The notes: generated by a model not told the origin, from the sequence alone. A stretch of 64,000 bases of DNA from Bradyrhizobium sp. G127 (GCF_021502575.1 NZ_JAKFGN010000001.1:1426001-1490000); one strand, 5' to 3'; counted from the stretch's first letter, positions 51,287 to 63,242 are shown. Made by a program: numbers and translations.

Positions 51287-51293
51287 GCGCGCC

Positions 51294-53848
<2,555 letters not shown>

Positions 53849-53862
<14 letters not shown>

Positions 53863-54643
53863 GCCAGAACGGTGTCCCAACGACAGGGGTTGAAGGAGAG
53901 GCGAAATCGCGCGCGCCCATCAGGCCCGCTTCATACCCGGCGCGGCCGGCTTCGACGGCGAGCCGGAAGGCGCGGGCCATTGTCACCGGATCGTCAGCCT
54001 TCGCGACGGCGGTGTTGAGCAGCACGGCATCGAAGCCGAGTTCGAGTGCTTCGGCAGCGTGCGACGGCGCACCGATGCCGGCATCGACCACCAGCGTGAT
54101 GTCGGGCAGGCGAGTGCGCAACAGCTTCAGCGCATCGCGGTTGGTAATGCCGCGCGCGCTGCCGATGGGAGAGGCCCACGGCATCACCACCTTGCAGCCG
54201 GCATCCACAAGGCGCAGCGCGACGGACAGGTCTTCGGTGCAATAGGGAAACACCTCGAAGCCATCTTTGACGAGAATGGATGCCGCTTCGACAAGGCCGA
54301 CCACGTCGGGCTGCAGCGTCTCGTCGTCGGCGATGACTTCCAGCTTGATCCACGGTGTGTTGAACAGTTCACGCGCCAGCTTCGCGGTGGTCACGGCTTC
54401 GCGCACACTTTTGCAGCCGGCGGTGTTGGGCAAAACTGTCACATCGAGCTCGCGGATCAGCGACCAGAATTGATCGCCGGTCTTGCCGCCCGCGGTTTCG
54501 CGGCGCACGGACACGGTGACGATCTGGCTGCCCGCGGCGCGGATCGCGTCCTGCATGATCTTCGGCGACGGATACAGCGCGCTGCCGATCAGCAGGCGCG
54601 AGGAGAAGTCCTTGCCGTAGAACGAGACGGTCTTCGTTGTCAT
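53849..54643 (-). CDS. thiG: thiazole synthase ThiG
   Basis: A 264-aa TIM-barrel enzyme forming the thiazole ring from DXP, dehydroglycine and ThiS-thiocarboxylate. Schiff-base Lys is in [47 protein letters not shown] and [20 protein letters not shown] are diagnostic. GGAGGATAATC precedes ATG 54643. Confidence 0.97.
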
Positions 54644-54645
54644 GA

Positions 54646-54843
54646 TTATCCTCCCTGCCGGGGCGTGAGGATTTCAACCGCGTCGTTGTCGTTGAGCGGC
54701 GTCTCTGCCCAGCGCGCGCGGGGCACCACGTCGTAGTTCACCGCGACCGCAAGGTGAGTGCCGTCATATTCAAGCTCGGCCAGCAGCGCATCGACGTGCG
54801 TGGCCTTTGTCTCGCGGCGTTCGCCGTTGACGATCAGGAACAC
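54646..54843 (-). CDS. thiS: sulfur carrier protein ThiS
   Basis: A 65-aa ubiquitin-like protein with the required C-terminal Gly-Gly (EILTPRQGG) that is thiocarboxylated. GTG start at 54843 overlaps thiO by 10 nt; it ends 2 nt before thiG. Starts [19 protein letters not shown]. Confidence 0.95.
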   Translation of the reverse strand: MFLIVNGERRETKATHVDALLAELEYDGTHLAVAVNYDVVPRARWAETPLNDNDAVEILTPRQGG

Positions 54844-55862
54844 TGCATCACCTCGTTGTCGATGGCGCCGCGCTGGACATAGGCCAGTGTCATCTCCGCC
54901 AGCGCGGGCGCCAGCAGGAAGCCGTGGCGATACAGCCCGTTGACGGAGATCCGCTTCCGATTTCGGTCGATGACGACGCGCGGCAGGTTGTCGGGGAAGG
55001 CCGGGCGCAGTCCTGCGCCAAATTCGAGAATGCGCGCTTCGCCGAACGCCGGATGCACCGCGTAGGCGGCGCTGAGCAGTTCGAGCGCGGAGCGCACGCT
55101 GACGCCGGTGTCCTCGCTCTCGATCGAGGTGGCGCCGAGCATGAAACGGTTGTCGTCGCGCGGGATCACATAAAGAGTCCAGCGCGGATGGATGAAGCGG
55201 ACCGGACGCGCCAGCTGCACGTCGGGCGTTTCGATCACGATCATCTCACCCTTGACGCCGCGCAGGTCGGGATGCCTGTCGCGCGCGCTCAAGCCCCGGC
55301 AATCGATCACGATACCGTCGAGCTCATCCGGATTGCACTCTGCCTCGAAACGAATCGTGCCGCCGGCGGCAGTCAGTTTCTCATGCAGCTTCGGCAACAC
55401 ATTGCGCGGCTCGACATGGCCTTCCCCCGGGAAAAACAGCGCCTCACGAAACCGGCCGTCGAGCGACGGCTCAAGGTCGGCGACGCCGGAAGCATCGAGC
55501 CGGGTGTGCTCCGTCGTGAGCCGGGCGAAGCGCTCGAAGTCGGAGCGGTCGCGCGGATGCGACACCACCAGCGAACCGTTGAACGGTGTGTCCGGCAATT
55601 GCTCGCGCCAGAGATCGAGCGAACGGATGCCAAGGCGCATGATGATCGGCTCGGCGCTTTCGCCCTCGCACCACGGCGCCAGCATGCCGCCGGCGAAGTG
55701 ACTGGTGGCCTGCGTCATCGCCGCGTCGCCACGCTCGTGCAGCGTGACGTCATAGCCCGCGCGCGCGAACAGCAGCGCCTGCCATGTGCCGGCAATGCCC
55801 GCGCCGATAATATTGATGGAAGGCTCTCCTCGCGGAGATTTTGGTGACGTTTCTTTTGGCAT
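54834..55862 (-). CDS. thiO: glycine oxidase ThiO
   Basis: A 342-aa FAD-dependent amine oxidase of the DAO family that supplies dehydroglycine for ThiG. The Rossmann motif INIIGAGIAGTWQALLFARA is near residues 16-36, then HFAGGMLAPWCEGES (substrate region), and FGAGLRPAFPDNLPRVV near the C-terminus (FAD close). First gene behind the TPP riboswitch. ATG 55862 is immediately downstream of the aptamer; no stronger internal start was found. Confidence 0.93.
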   Translation of the reverse strand: MPKETSPKSPRGEPSINIIGAGIAGTWQALLFARAGYDVTLHERGDAAMTQATSHFAGGMLAPWCEGESAEPIIMRLGIRSLDLWREQLPDTPFNGSLVVSHPRDRSDFERFARLTTEHTRLDASGVADLEPSLDGRFREALFFPGEGHVEPRNVLPKLHEKLTAAGGTIRFEAECNPDELDGIVIDCRGLSARDRHPDLRGVKGEMIVIETPDVQLARPVRFIHPRWTLYVIPRDDNRFMLGATSIESEDTGVSVRSALELLSAAYAVHPAFGEARILEFGAGLRPAFPDNLPRVVIDRNRKRISVNGLYRHGFLLAPALAEMTLAYVQRGAIDNEVMQCS

Positions 55863-55864
55863 CC

Positions 55865-55956
55865 CTGTCCCTTCGCCGGCATGACCCGGATCAGGTTCAA
55901 AGGGTCACCGCGCGATTGCGGTATCTCAGCTCCATGCGGAGCACCCCTCGGAACAG
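55865..55956 (-). promoter_or_regulatory. TPP riboswitch (THI box)
   Basis: On the minus strand: GGGGTGCTCC, GGAGCTGAGATA, ACCCTTTGAACCTGATCCGG and GTCATGCCGGCGAAGGGA match the THI-box conserved blocks in order. P1 is CTGTTCC (55956-55950) with GGGACAG (55871-55865). The ribosome site of thiO (AGGGACAGGG) lies in P1's 3' strand, so TPP binding should block translation directly. Confidence 0.96.
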
Positions 55957-55961
55957 CCGGT

Positions 55962-55989
55962 ACGATAAGCCCGATGCGCGAGGTGTCAA
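55962..55989 (-). promoter_or_regulatory. promoter of the thiamine operon
   Basis: On the minus strand: TTGACA (55989-55984), 16-nt spacer, TATCGT (55967-55962). The transcript would begin about at the first aptamer bases (55956). Sigma-70-like by sequence. The remaining 55990-56231 holds no gene. Confidence 0.6.
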
Positions 55990-56231
55990 TGGTCGGCCGC
56001 TCGAGGCGGCACGGCTTTTCCGCATCGTGGAAGGGCGTTTTTTGCATTTCGCATTGCGAGGAAGCGGCAGACCGGCCCGGCGGGAGTAAGGGTTCGTTGA
56101 CCTTGTCGCGGCGGGATTCGCGCCGTTCCGGTGGATTCGGGCCGAATCCGGGCAGAGGAGTGCCGCGCGGTTTACCCGGAATTATGCCGCCGGTGGTTAG
56201 GTCGCGGAACCTTTTCCGATCAGGACCGCAG

Positions 56232-57731
56232 ATGAGCATCGCCGACGTTAACGGCATCCGACACAAGCGCAGCGCGCTCGAGAAAGCCTTCGGCCAAGTG
56301 CCGGCATGGCTCTGGTTCGGCGCCGGCCTTTTCCTGCTGTTCGTGATCGGGGGCAACCGTTCATTGCAGGATGCCGACACCTACTGGCAGACGGCGATCG
56401 GGCAATGGATCATCGATCATCGCGCGGTGCCCACCGTCGATGTCTATTCATTCACCAAGCCGGGCGCGCCGTGGATCTCGTCGTCATGGCTGGCGCAGGT
56501 GCTGTATGCCGCGTCCTATGCGGCGATCGGCTGGGCCGGTCCGGTGATCCTCGCCGCGTTGGGAACAGCTTCGGCGTTCGCGCTGCTGGTTTATGCGCTA
56601 TGCCGCCGCTTCACGGCGACCCATGCGGTGATCGTGGCGATGGCGGCGACGGTGCTGTCCGCGCATCATTTCCTCGCGCGCCCTCACGTGCTGGCGATGC
56701 CGGTGATGGTGGCATGGGTGATCGGCCTGGTGAATGCCAGCGACGAGCGCCGCGCGCCATCATTCTGGCTGCTGCCGCTGATTGCGCTGTGGGCCAATCT
56801 TCACGGCGGCTTCGTGCTGGGACTGGCGCTGATCGCGCCGTTCGCATTCGACGCGGTGTGGAATGCGGGCGCATCGCAGCGAGGCTCGTTGGCGTTGCGC
56901 TGGGCGGCTTTCGCGCTCTGCGCACTGATTGCAAGCTGGATCACGCCCTATGGCTGGAATTCGCTGCTGGCCGCGCGCCAGATTCTCGATCTCGGTGGCG
57001 CGCTGGCGCTGATCGCCGAATGGCGGCCAGCGGATTTCAGCAGCCTCGGCCCGTTCGAGATCTGTCTGCTCGCCGCATTCGGCGCGGCGCTGTGGCGCGG
57101 CGTGGTGCTGTCGCCGCCGCGCATTCTGCTGGTGCTTGGCCTTCTGCATATGGCTCTGTCGCACACCCGCAACATCGAGGTATTCGCGCTGCTGACGCCG
57201 CTGGTGGTGGCAAAGCCGCTATCGATCCGGTTCGGCCGCAGTGATGGCGCGCAGACATCGCGCAGCCTCGCGGGCATCGGTGCTGTTGTTCTCATTGTCG
57301 CGACGGCGACCTGGGCCTTTACCGCCTATCACACCTTCACACTGGTGGCCGGTCAGACGCCAGTTGCGGCGGTCGATGTCCTGAAGGAGCGCAAGGCCGC
57401 GCGGATTTTGCACAATGCCGGCTTCGGCGGTTATCTCATCACGCAAAATATTCCGGTGTTTTTCGACGGGCGCGCCGAACTGTACGGCGAGGACTTCGTC
57501 GTGACGGCGCTCAATGCGTTCGCGCTCAAGAACGTGGACTCTTTTCTCGGACTTTTAGAGACATATAAGATTGATGCGACACTATTGACGCCTTCAACGC
57601 CGGCGGTCGGTCTGCTCGACCGTATCGAGGGCTGGCAGCGCATCTATGCCGACGACGTCGCCGTCGTTCATGTCCGCGACAGCGCGGCGCGGCACAGCGT
57701 CGAGCCAAGAATAAAGCCGGCTTCAAACTAA
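56232..57731 (+). CDS. polytopic membrane protein, GT-C glycosyltransferase-like
   Basis: A 499-aa protein with about ten TM helices and a soluble C-terminus. After TM1, GNRSLQDADTYWQTAIGQWI carries an acidic loop like the DxD region of GT-C/Dol-P-mannose-type transferases. LSAHHFLARPHVLAMPVMVA and LWANLHGGFVLGLAL follow. The C-terminal region (about 395-480, GFGGYLITQNIPVFFDGRAE) is soluble. ATG 56232 chosen; function beyond that is open. The stop codon lies inside its own terminator. Confidence 0.75.
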   Translation: MSIADVNGIRHKRSALEKAFGQVPAWLWFGAGLFLLFVIGGNRSLQDADTYWQTAIGQWIIDHRAVPTVDVYSFTKPGAPWISSSWLAQVLYAASYAAIGWAGPVILAALGTASAFALLVYALCRRFTATHAVIVAMAATVLSAHHFLARPHVLAMPVMVAWVIGLVNASDERRAPSFWLLPLIALWANLHGGFVLGLALIAPFAFDAVWNAGASQRGSLALRWAAFALCALIASWITPYGWNSLLAARQILDLGGALALIAEWRPADFSSLGPFEICLLAAFGAALWRGVVLSPPRILLVLGLLHMALSHTRNIEVFALLTPLVVAKPLSIRFGRSDGAQTSRSLAGIGAVVLIVATATWAFTAYHTFTLVAGQTPVAAVDVLKERKAARILHNAGFGGYLITQNIPVFFDGRAELYGEDFVVTALNAFALKNVDSFLGLLETYKIDATLLTPSTPAVGLLDRIEGWQRIYADDVAVVHVRDSAARHSVEPRIKPASN

Positions 57732-57741
57732 AGCCGGCTTT
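57713..57741 (+). terminator. terminator overlapping the stop of the GT-C-like gene
   Basis: Perfect 11-bp stem AAAGCCGGCTT / AAGCCGGCTTT with a 7-nt loop; the TAA stop is at the start of the second arm. Confidence 0.85.
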
Positions 57742-57761
57742 GTCTTTCGAGATCAGCATTC

Positions 57762-58250
57762 TTAATGCCGATGCCGGCGATGCCGGCGCGGAAGTTCCTG
57801 CGCGTTGGCGTCGAACAGCGAAATGCCCATCGGCTCGGCGCTCGCCTGCTGACGCGGCAGCAAGCCCTGACGCTTGGCGGCGTAGTAATAGCCGCCGGCG
57901 TAGTAGGAGACGGCGCGATCAGGATTGCCGTTCGCCGCGCGATAGGCGCCGGCGAGATACTTCACGGCGTAGGTAAGGTTGGTGTCCGGATCGAGCAGGC
58001 CCTGCGCGGTACCGGTGTAGCCGAGGCCGCGCGCGGTCGCGAGCTTGATCTGCATCATGCCGTAGTTTCCCTTGCTGACGGCGCGGGGATTGTAACGGCT
58101 CTCGCGCACGATCACGCGATGCACAAGATCGGCGGGAACGCCGTTCGCGGCCGCGTGACTCGCGACCATCTGTTCGTAGGTGGCGCGCTGCGCGCTGGCG
58201 GGATGAATCAGCATCATCGCCGCGGTTGCGGCGAGCAAGATACGTTTCAT
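57762..58250 (-). CDS. lytic transglycosylase (SLT domain)
   Basis: A 162-aa exported protein. Signal MKRILLAATAAMMLIHPASA; SLT domain (about 25-130) with catalytic Glu in HRVIVRESRYNPRAVSKGNY followed by GMMQIKLATARGLGY, and NLTYAVKYLAGAYRAANGNP and SYYAGG. A His/Arg tail (PRRHRRHRH) is unusual. Cleaves glycan in the periplasm. Confidence 0.9.
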   Translation of the reverse strand: MKRILLAATAAMMLIHPASAQRATYEQMVASHAAANGVPADLVHRVIVRESRYNPRAVSKGNYGMMQIKLATARGLGYTGTAQGLLDPDTNLTYAVKYLAGAYRAANGNPDRAVSYYAGGYYYAAKRQGLLPRQQASAEPMGISLFDANAQELPRRHRRHRH

Positions 58251-58442
58251 GATGTTTGTCCTCAGCGAAGTGAATGGGAAGGGTTCAACGCGGGACGCAA
58301 TGCCGGCGTGATGGCTGGCCCGGCTCAACGGCAGCGGGCGTGAAGAGTTCCCTTGAGGAACAAATGTGGAGAGATCGTGTCATCGGCACGGTTCCGCGCG
58401 TGCTGCATGGAGAGCATGCGGAACCCGAATGGATCGAATTAA

Positions 58443-59993
58443 CTACAAATTCGGGACCGAGGTCACTGCAACGCTCATTGTGCCTTCTGCATCGGCGATC
58501 ACGCGCAGCGTATTGGAGTCGAACGCGATGCTGCCGAGGCGGATGCTGGTCACCGATGCTTCCATGCGGACGCCGGCATCGTTCTGACGAAACTCCGAGA
58601 CGAGAGACGATATCTTCTGCTGCGCGTTGGCGGCAAAGGCCTTCAGATCGATTGTGGCGCGCTGCTCCAGCGCGCGTTGCAGGTAAGGGATCGCGGGACG
58701 CGCGGCGGCCCCGAGCAGGCCGAAGGCGGAATTGGATTCAACCGCAAGTTCGAGATCGCTCAGCCGCAAAATCTGCTGCGCCTGATCCAGCACCGGGCGG
58801 CCCCAGATATGAATCGTCGCTTCACCGCCAAAGCCGAACCAGCTTTTCTTTTCCTTCGCATTGACGAGCAGCGAGATCAGCAGGCGTTGTCCGGCTGCTG
58901 CGACATTCGCGCTTTTCACCGTGACGTCGACCGAGCCGCTGCCGTCCTCGGGGAAGGTGCGGCCTTTCAGTTGCGCCTCGACGATTTTGTTCACCTCGGT
59001 GAAGGGCAGATCGATCGGCACGCCGATCTTGATGCGCCCCTTGTCGGGCGGCGGCACGATCTCAAGCGTCGCGGGAAACGGACACTCCGGTTTGGTTTCG
59101 GTGGATAGCACCCGGGTTTCGGCTTGCAGACCGAGCATGAGGTTCACGTTGTTGGCGTCGATGCGCGGCTGCGCCGCCACGGCGCGCACCGGCCGCATTT
59201 CCAGCCACAGCACCGGCATGCCGACGGCGGCGGGCGGCAGCGGCAGCGAGCGGCAGAGTTTCGCCCATTCGCGCCGCGCGTTCTGTTCCAGCGAGCGGTC
59301 GTTGCGCAGCCGCTGTTGCAGCACCGCCATCTGTTCGCCAACGGTCTTGTCGATCACCGGTTTGACCTGCGCCGGCACTGCGACCTTGGCACCGGCAACC
59401 GTCAAGCTGCTTTCGCCGATATTGACCTGCGCGGTCAGTTTCGGATCGATGCGCCACTCGGGTAAGATCTCGGGCCGCGACGTGATCGCGACATTGCCGT
59501 GGATCGCGGCGCTCGCATTAAGCGATTTGATCGAGACGCTGCCGAGCTGCTTGACGGCGTTGTTGCCGAGGACATTGCCAAGCACGTTGCCCAGCGCCGT
59601 TCCGCTTGCCGCCGACAGTGAGCCCAGCACCGTGAGCTTGCCGTCGAGCGGGGTCGACAGCGACAGCGCATTCTGCACGCCGGTCGCCGCGATCGGCCCG
59701 CGCGCCACCGTCCAGGTAATGTCGGCATTCTGGAGAATTTGCGCGACGGGATTTTCCGCCTTGCCGCCGATGTTGCGCGGCGCGGCGCGGTCGAACGCAT
59801 CGCGCAACGCTGAGATCGAGACCGCGATCGGCGTGAGAATTTCTGAATTGCGCGACACCGGCGGCAGCGGCGGCAATTTTGCCAGGACGGGCTTCTCGAC
59901 CGTGACCGGCCAGAAGGTGTTCATCGCAAAGAGACTGACCGCGAACGACGCGACGAGGGCCGCGAATCCCAGCAGGATCACCTTCAAGCGCAT
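58443..59993 (-). CDS. DUF4403 family protein
   Basis: A 516-aa protein with one N-terminal TM helix (about 5-25) and a long periplasmic beta-rich body, matching DUF4403 in length and pattern: SISALRDAFDRAAPRNIGG near the start, GVPIDLPFTEVNKIVEAQLK in the last third, IHIWGRPVLDQAQQILRLSD, and IDLKAFAANAQQKISSLVSE. The family resembles lipid-binding tubular proteins; function unknown. Confidence 0.88.
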   Translation of the reverse strand: MRLKVILLGFAALVASFAVSLFAMNTFWPVTVEKPVLAKLPPLPPVSRNSEILTPIAVSISALRDAFDRAAPRNIGGKAENPVAQILQNADITWTVARGPIAATGVQNALSLSTPLDGKLTVLGSLSAASGTALGNVLGNVLGNNAVKQLGSVSIKSLNASAAIHGNVAITSRPEILPEWRIDPKLTAQVNIGESSLTVAGAKVAVPAQVKPVIDKTVGEQMAVLQQRLRNDRSLEQNARREWAKLCRSLPLPPAAVGMPVLWLEMRPVRAVAAQPRIDANNVNLMLGLQAETRVLSTETKPECPFPATLEIVPPPDKGRIKIGVPIDLPFTEVNKIVEAQLKGRTFPEDGSGSVDVTVKSANVAAAGQRLLISLLVNAKEKKSWFGFGGEATIHIWGRPVLDQAQQILRLSDLELAVESNSAFGLLGAAARPAIPYLQRALEQRATIDLKAFAANAQQKISSLVSEFRQNDAGVRMEASVTSIRLGSIAFDSNTLRVIADAEGTMSVAVTSVPNL

Positions 59994-60066
59994 AACGACT
60001 CCGCACGCATCATGACGGCGATGCTACAGCCGTCATCATAAGCGCGCCAGCCCGCGCGGCTCCGGA

Positions 60067-61647
60067 CTACCGGATGTCTTTCGGCAGATCCTTTTGTTTC
60101 GGCAGTTGCGGGAGCTTTTTCTGCGCCGTCGGCAACGCGGGCTGCCCCGCGCGCGGCAGACCCGCCGGCATGCGTTGCGCCGGTGCTTGCGGAACGCCAA
60201 CACGTCCGACGCCGGGGATATTCGGAACGCCGAGCCGGTTGATAATGCCGCCGGCACCGCCCTGAATCGCGGGCATGCCGGATGGCCGCTGGAATCCGCC
60301 TGGCATGCCGGACGGAGCAGGCATTCCGGTCTGCCGCGGCAAGCCGGGCTGGCCGGGAATTCCTTGCCGAATGCCCGGTTGCATGCCCGGCTGGTTCAGT
60401 GCGGGCCGTTGTCCGAACTGGCCCGGCGCGCCGGGCGGCCTTTGTAGTCCGGGTTGATTGGGCAGACCCGGCCGCCCCGTTCCCGGCTGCAAGTTGCCGC
60501 GCTGTCCCGGCGGATTGTGCAGGCCCGGCTGATTCATACCCGGACGATTTGGCTGACCTGGTTGATTCAAGCCGGGACGATTGAGTTGACCGGGCTGGTT
60601 ACGCAGACCCGGTTGATTGGGCTGACCCGGCCTGTTGTTCAGCCCCGGTTGCCCGCGCTGACCTGGTTGATTGCCCGGCTGATTGAATCCGCCACGCTGT
60701 CCGGGCTGGTTGAAGCCGCCTCGCTGACCCGGCTGGTTGAGTCCGGGTCGTCCGAAGCCGGGCTGACGCGGATTTTGCAAACGGAAATTGCGCTGCTGCA
60801 TGACGATGTTCCGTCCGATGCCTTGCATCGTGTGCACGCGCTGCACGAAGCCGCGGTCGCGCGCGATCATCTGCGCGGACATCATCATCGGCATCGCCGA
60901 CATCCGCATGCCGAACCCCTGCACCATGACGCCGCGCACGGTGAAGCCGCTCGCGCCCTGCGTCAGCATACCGAGCGGAGCGCCGTCGCGAGCTTTGACC
61001 TCGATGCGTCCCACCTTGCCGTCGGCGTCGGGATAAAGTTTGACCCCGACATTGTTTTTGGCATTGGCCGCGGCACCTTCCGGCACCTCGACAACGCCGG
61101 TGGTGCCGCGAATGCCGAGCGTCGCTGTCGGCGTCTCGATCTTCATGTCGCCGGTCTTGGCCACGGCGGCGGCGACGAAGGCCATGGTGCCGCGCGTGAC
61201 GTTGATCAGCGCGGCGTTGTCCTTAGCCCCGTCCTGATAGATGAAATTGTCCACTACCACGCGTGAACTCGCGGAGAGATTGAGTGTGGTGTCGTCGGTG
61301 AATGTCACGCCGAGCGTCGCGTTCTTCCCGGTTTGCAACTCGTCGCCCTTGTAGATGTCATCCTGAAGCTTCAGCGGCGTCACCGTCCCGTTGCGCGTGA
61401 CGGTTGCGGTGCCTTTCAGGGTGGCGACATTGCCGACTGGTTCCTCGGTCTCGGCGGTTTGCGGGTCGGCAGGCTGCGCCGGATCGGCGCTCGGCTGCGC
61501 GGACTGATCGGCGGGAGCTGGAGCGGGTGCCTGCGGTTGTGCGGGTGTCGCCTGCGCAAGCTGGACACTGGATGCTGCATGGGCATGAGGCGCGAAGGCG
61601 ACGCAAACCAGCATCGATGCGAGAAACAAGCCGCCACGAATTTTCAC
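60067..61647 (-). CDS. FecR-domain protein with long Gly/Pro/Gln/Asn-rich collagen-like tail
   Basis: A 526-aa exported protein. Signal peptide to about residue 24 (LASMLVCVAFAPHAHA); Pro/Gln/Ala linker; FecR domain (about 75-200; YKGDELQTGKNATLGVTFTD, DTTLNLSASSRVVVDNFIY); then ~270 residues of NQPGQRGG/RPGLNQPG-type tripeptide-like repeats; a Lys-rich end (QKKLPQLPKQKDLPKDIR). Start at GTG 61647 with AGGTG upstream. Probably an envelope or surface structure; no FecA/FecI genes are near, so iron signalling is unlikely. Confidence 0.82.
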   Translation of the reverse strand: MKIRGGLFLASMLVCVAFAPHAHAASSVQLAQATPAQPQAPAPAPADQSAQPSADPAQPADPQTAETEEPVGNVATLKGTATVTRNGTVTPLKLQDDIYKGDELQTGKNATLGVTFTDDTTLNLSASSRVVVDNFIYQDGAKDNAALINVTRGTMAFVAAAVAKTGDMKIETPTATLGIRGTTGVVEVPEGAAANAKNNVGVKLYPDADGKVGRIEVKARDGAPLGMLTQGASGFTVRGVMVQGFGMRMSAMPMMMSAQMIARDRGFVQRVHTMQGIGRNIVMQQRNFRLQNPRQPGFGRPGLNQPGQRGGFNQPGQRGGFNQPGNQPGQRGQPGLNNRPGQPNQPGLRNQPGQLNRPGLNQPGQPNRPGMNQPGLHNPPGQRGNLQPGTGRPGLPNQPGLQRPPGAPGQFGQRPALNQPGMQPGIRQGIPGQPGLPRQTGMPAPSGMPGGFQRPSGMPAIQGGAGGIINRLGVPNIPGVGRVGVPQAPAQRMPAGLPRAGQPALPTAQKKLPQLPKQKDLPKDIR

Positions 61648-61828
61648 GGAAAACACCTGATCGGGAAAATGGAAGAGCGAGAGTCCCGAATTTTGGCAGG
61701 CCAGTTCCGGCGATGCAACGCCGCTCCCGGAGAGATGCAGTTTATTCCTTACATTATTAAAGGGATCGATAGCCTGATTAAAGTGATCGAAGCCCGGCAC
61801 CGCGATGCCGCTCGCCGGTGCCTGCGGA

Positions 61829-62872
61829 TTACGACACGTCAGCGATCGGTCCGCCCGCCTTGCGCCAGCCTTCGAGTCCGCCCTGGATGTGCCGGGCGTT
61901 GGCGAGGCCTGCGTCCTGTGCGGCCTGCACGGCCATCGCGGAGCGTTCGCCATAGGCGCAATAGAACAGCAACTGGCTGCCGGCGGTGCGGCCAAGCTGG
62001 TGAATGATGCCGCCGGGCTTCACGTTGTCCGCGAGATCGGGATAGGGCGCGTGAAGCGAGCCCGGAATGATGCCGTATTTTTCGCGCTCGCGGCGCTCTC
62101 GCAGGTCGATCAGCGCGACGCCCTGCCGTCCGATCATGTCCCTGGCGTCCGACGGCATCAGCGCCCAGCCGCGCTTGGCGACTTCGTCCTGCGCGAGGCC
62201 CATGTGCAGATTCGCCGGCACCGCCACATCCATCATCTTCGGATTCGGCAGATGCAGGTTGTTCATCAGGTCGACATACTGATCGATGGACTTCACCTGC
62301 AGGCGCGGATTGCAGGTCTTCTCCTCGCCGATGGTGGAGACCGTGTCCCCCTTGTAGTCGTGGGCCGGGTAGATCAGCGTCTGGTCGGGGAGTTTCAGCA
62401 GCCGGTTGAAGATGGAATCGTATTGTGCGCGCGGATCGCCGTTCTGGAAATCGGTGCGGCCGGTTCCGCGGATCAGCAGCGTGTCGCCGGTAAACACGCG
62501 ATCCGGCAAGATGAAGCTGTAGGAATCGTCGGTGTGTCCGGGGGTGTAAAGCACATCGAGGCTCAATCCCTCGATGTCGATGCGGTCGCCGTCGGAAACG
62601 CGCATTGAGACGACATCCACGCCACTCTGTTCGCCCATCACCGTGATGCAATGGGTCAGGTCGCGCAGCGCGCCGAGGCCCGTGATGTGGTCGGCATGGA
62701 CGTGGGTATCGACGGCCTTGATGAGTTTGAGATCGAGATCGCGTAGCAACTGGATGTAGCGATCGACCTTTTCAAGCACGGGATCGATAATCAACGCCTC
62801 GCCGCCTTTGCGGCTCGCAAGCAGGTAGGTGTAGGTGCTGGACGTGCTGTCGAAGAGCTGGCGAAAGATCAT
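61829..62872 (-). CDS. ETHE1-like MBL-fold persulfide dioxygenase fused to rhodanese
   Basis: A 347-aa two-domain enzyme. The MBL domain (1-230) carries HVHADHITGLGALRD (HxHxDH), YTPGHTDDSYSF and YPAHDYKG; the rhodanese domain (about 255-345) has VALIDLRERREREKYG and FYCAYGERSAMAVQAA with active Cys. Such fusions oxidise glutathione persulfide to sulfite and pass sulfur on. ATG 62872 is chosen; a TTG start would add two residues. Confidence 0.92.
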   Translation of the reverse strand: MIFRQLFDSTSSTYTYLLASRKGGEALIIDPVLEKVDRYIQLLRDLDLKLIKAVDTHVHADHITGLGALRDLTHCITVMGEQSGVDVVSMRVSDGDRIDIEGLSLDVLYTPGHTDDSYSFILPDRVFTGDTLLIRGTGRTDFQNGDPRAQYDSIFNRLLKLPDQTLIYPAHDYKGDTVSTIGEEKTCNPRLQVKSIDQYVDLMNNLHLPNPKMMDVAVPANLHMGLAQDEVAKRGWALMPSDARDMIGRQGVALIDLRERREREKYGIIPGSLHAPYPDLADNVKPGGIIHQLGRTAGSQLLFYCAYGERSAMAVQAAQDAGLANARHIQGGLEGWRKAGGPIADVS

Positions 62873-62971
62873 GGCCAACTCATACGCAAAATCGGCGCGC
62901 GATTAAAGCCGGATCGTTTCCGAGCCATTCGAGGCGGAAAGGTAGCGGTGAAAACGACGGCGCGACTTTCG

Positions 62972-63055
62972 CTAGAACATGCCCAGCACGATGGCCCCGA
63001 CGAAGATGAGCGATGCGTAAGCCGCTGCGACGCTCAGAGGTCCGACGATGGTCAT
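62972..63055 (-). CDS. 27-aa membrane peptide
   Basis: ATG at 63055 to TAG with a good AAGGGAGCTTCCC ribosome site. The product is MTIVGPLSVAAAYASLIFVG followed by AIVLGMF, all hydrophobic apart from the start, one TM span. I recall similar orphan peptides in Bradyrhizobium ending VGAIVLG.. but cannot cite a family. Too short for standard gene finders. Confidence 0.55.
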   Translation of the reverse strand: MTIVGPLSVAAAYASLIFVGAIVLGMF

Positions 63056-63242
63056 GGGAAGCTCCCTTGGCTCAACGCTGGGTCATGTAACGCGCAACGC
63101 TAGCAAGGCGTTCCCCGCGCAAAAAGTCAGGCGTGCTGTCTCTTCACACATAACCACGAGCGTCGGTGCGCCAACGTGGTTAAAAAACTTTGAATAACAA
63201 TGCGTTGAAGAGTCTTTAATTATCTTCGGCGACGGTGCGCGG

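Noticed and set aside
55881-56231. Upstream in-frame extension of the GT-C-like protein through the riboswitch region
   Set aside because: The extension reads antisense through the TPP aptamer; ATG 56232 begins the natural membrane protein.
60400-60780. Repetitive GGTTGATTCAG/CCGGGCTG-like DNA considered as a tandem repeat or CRISPR
   Set aside because: The periodicity follows the NQPG codons of the FecR-domain protein; no constant-length spacers or identical repeats.
60067-61647. FecIR-type iron signalling
   Set aside because: The protein has a Sec signal peptide and a repetitive tail rather than an anti-sigma N-terminus, and no sigma factor or TonB receptor is adjacent.
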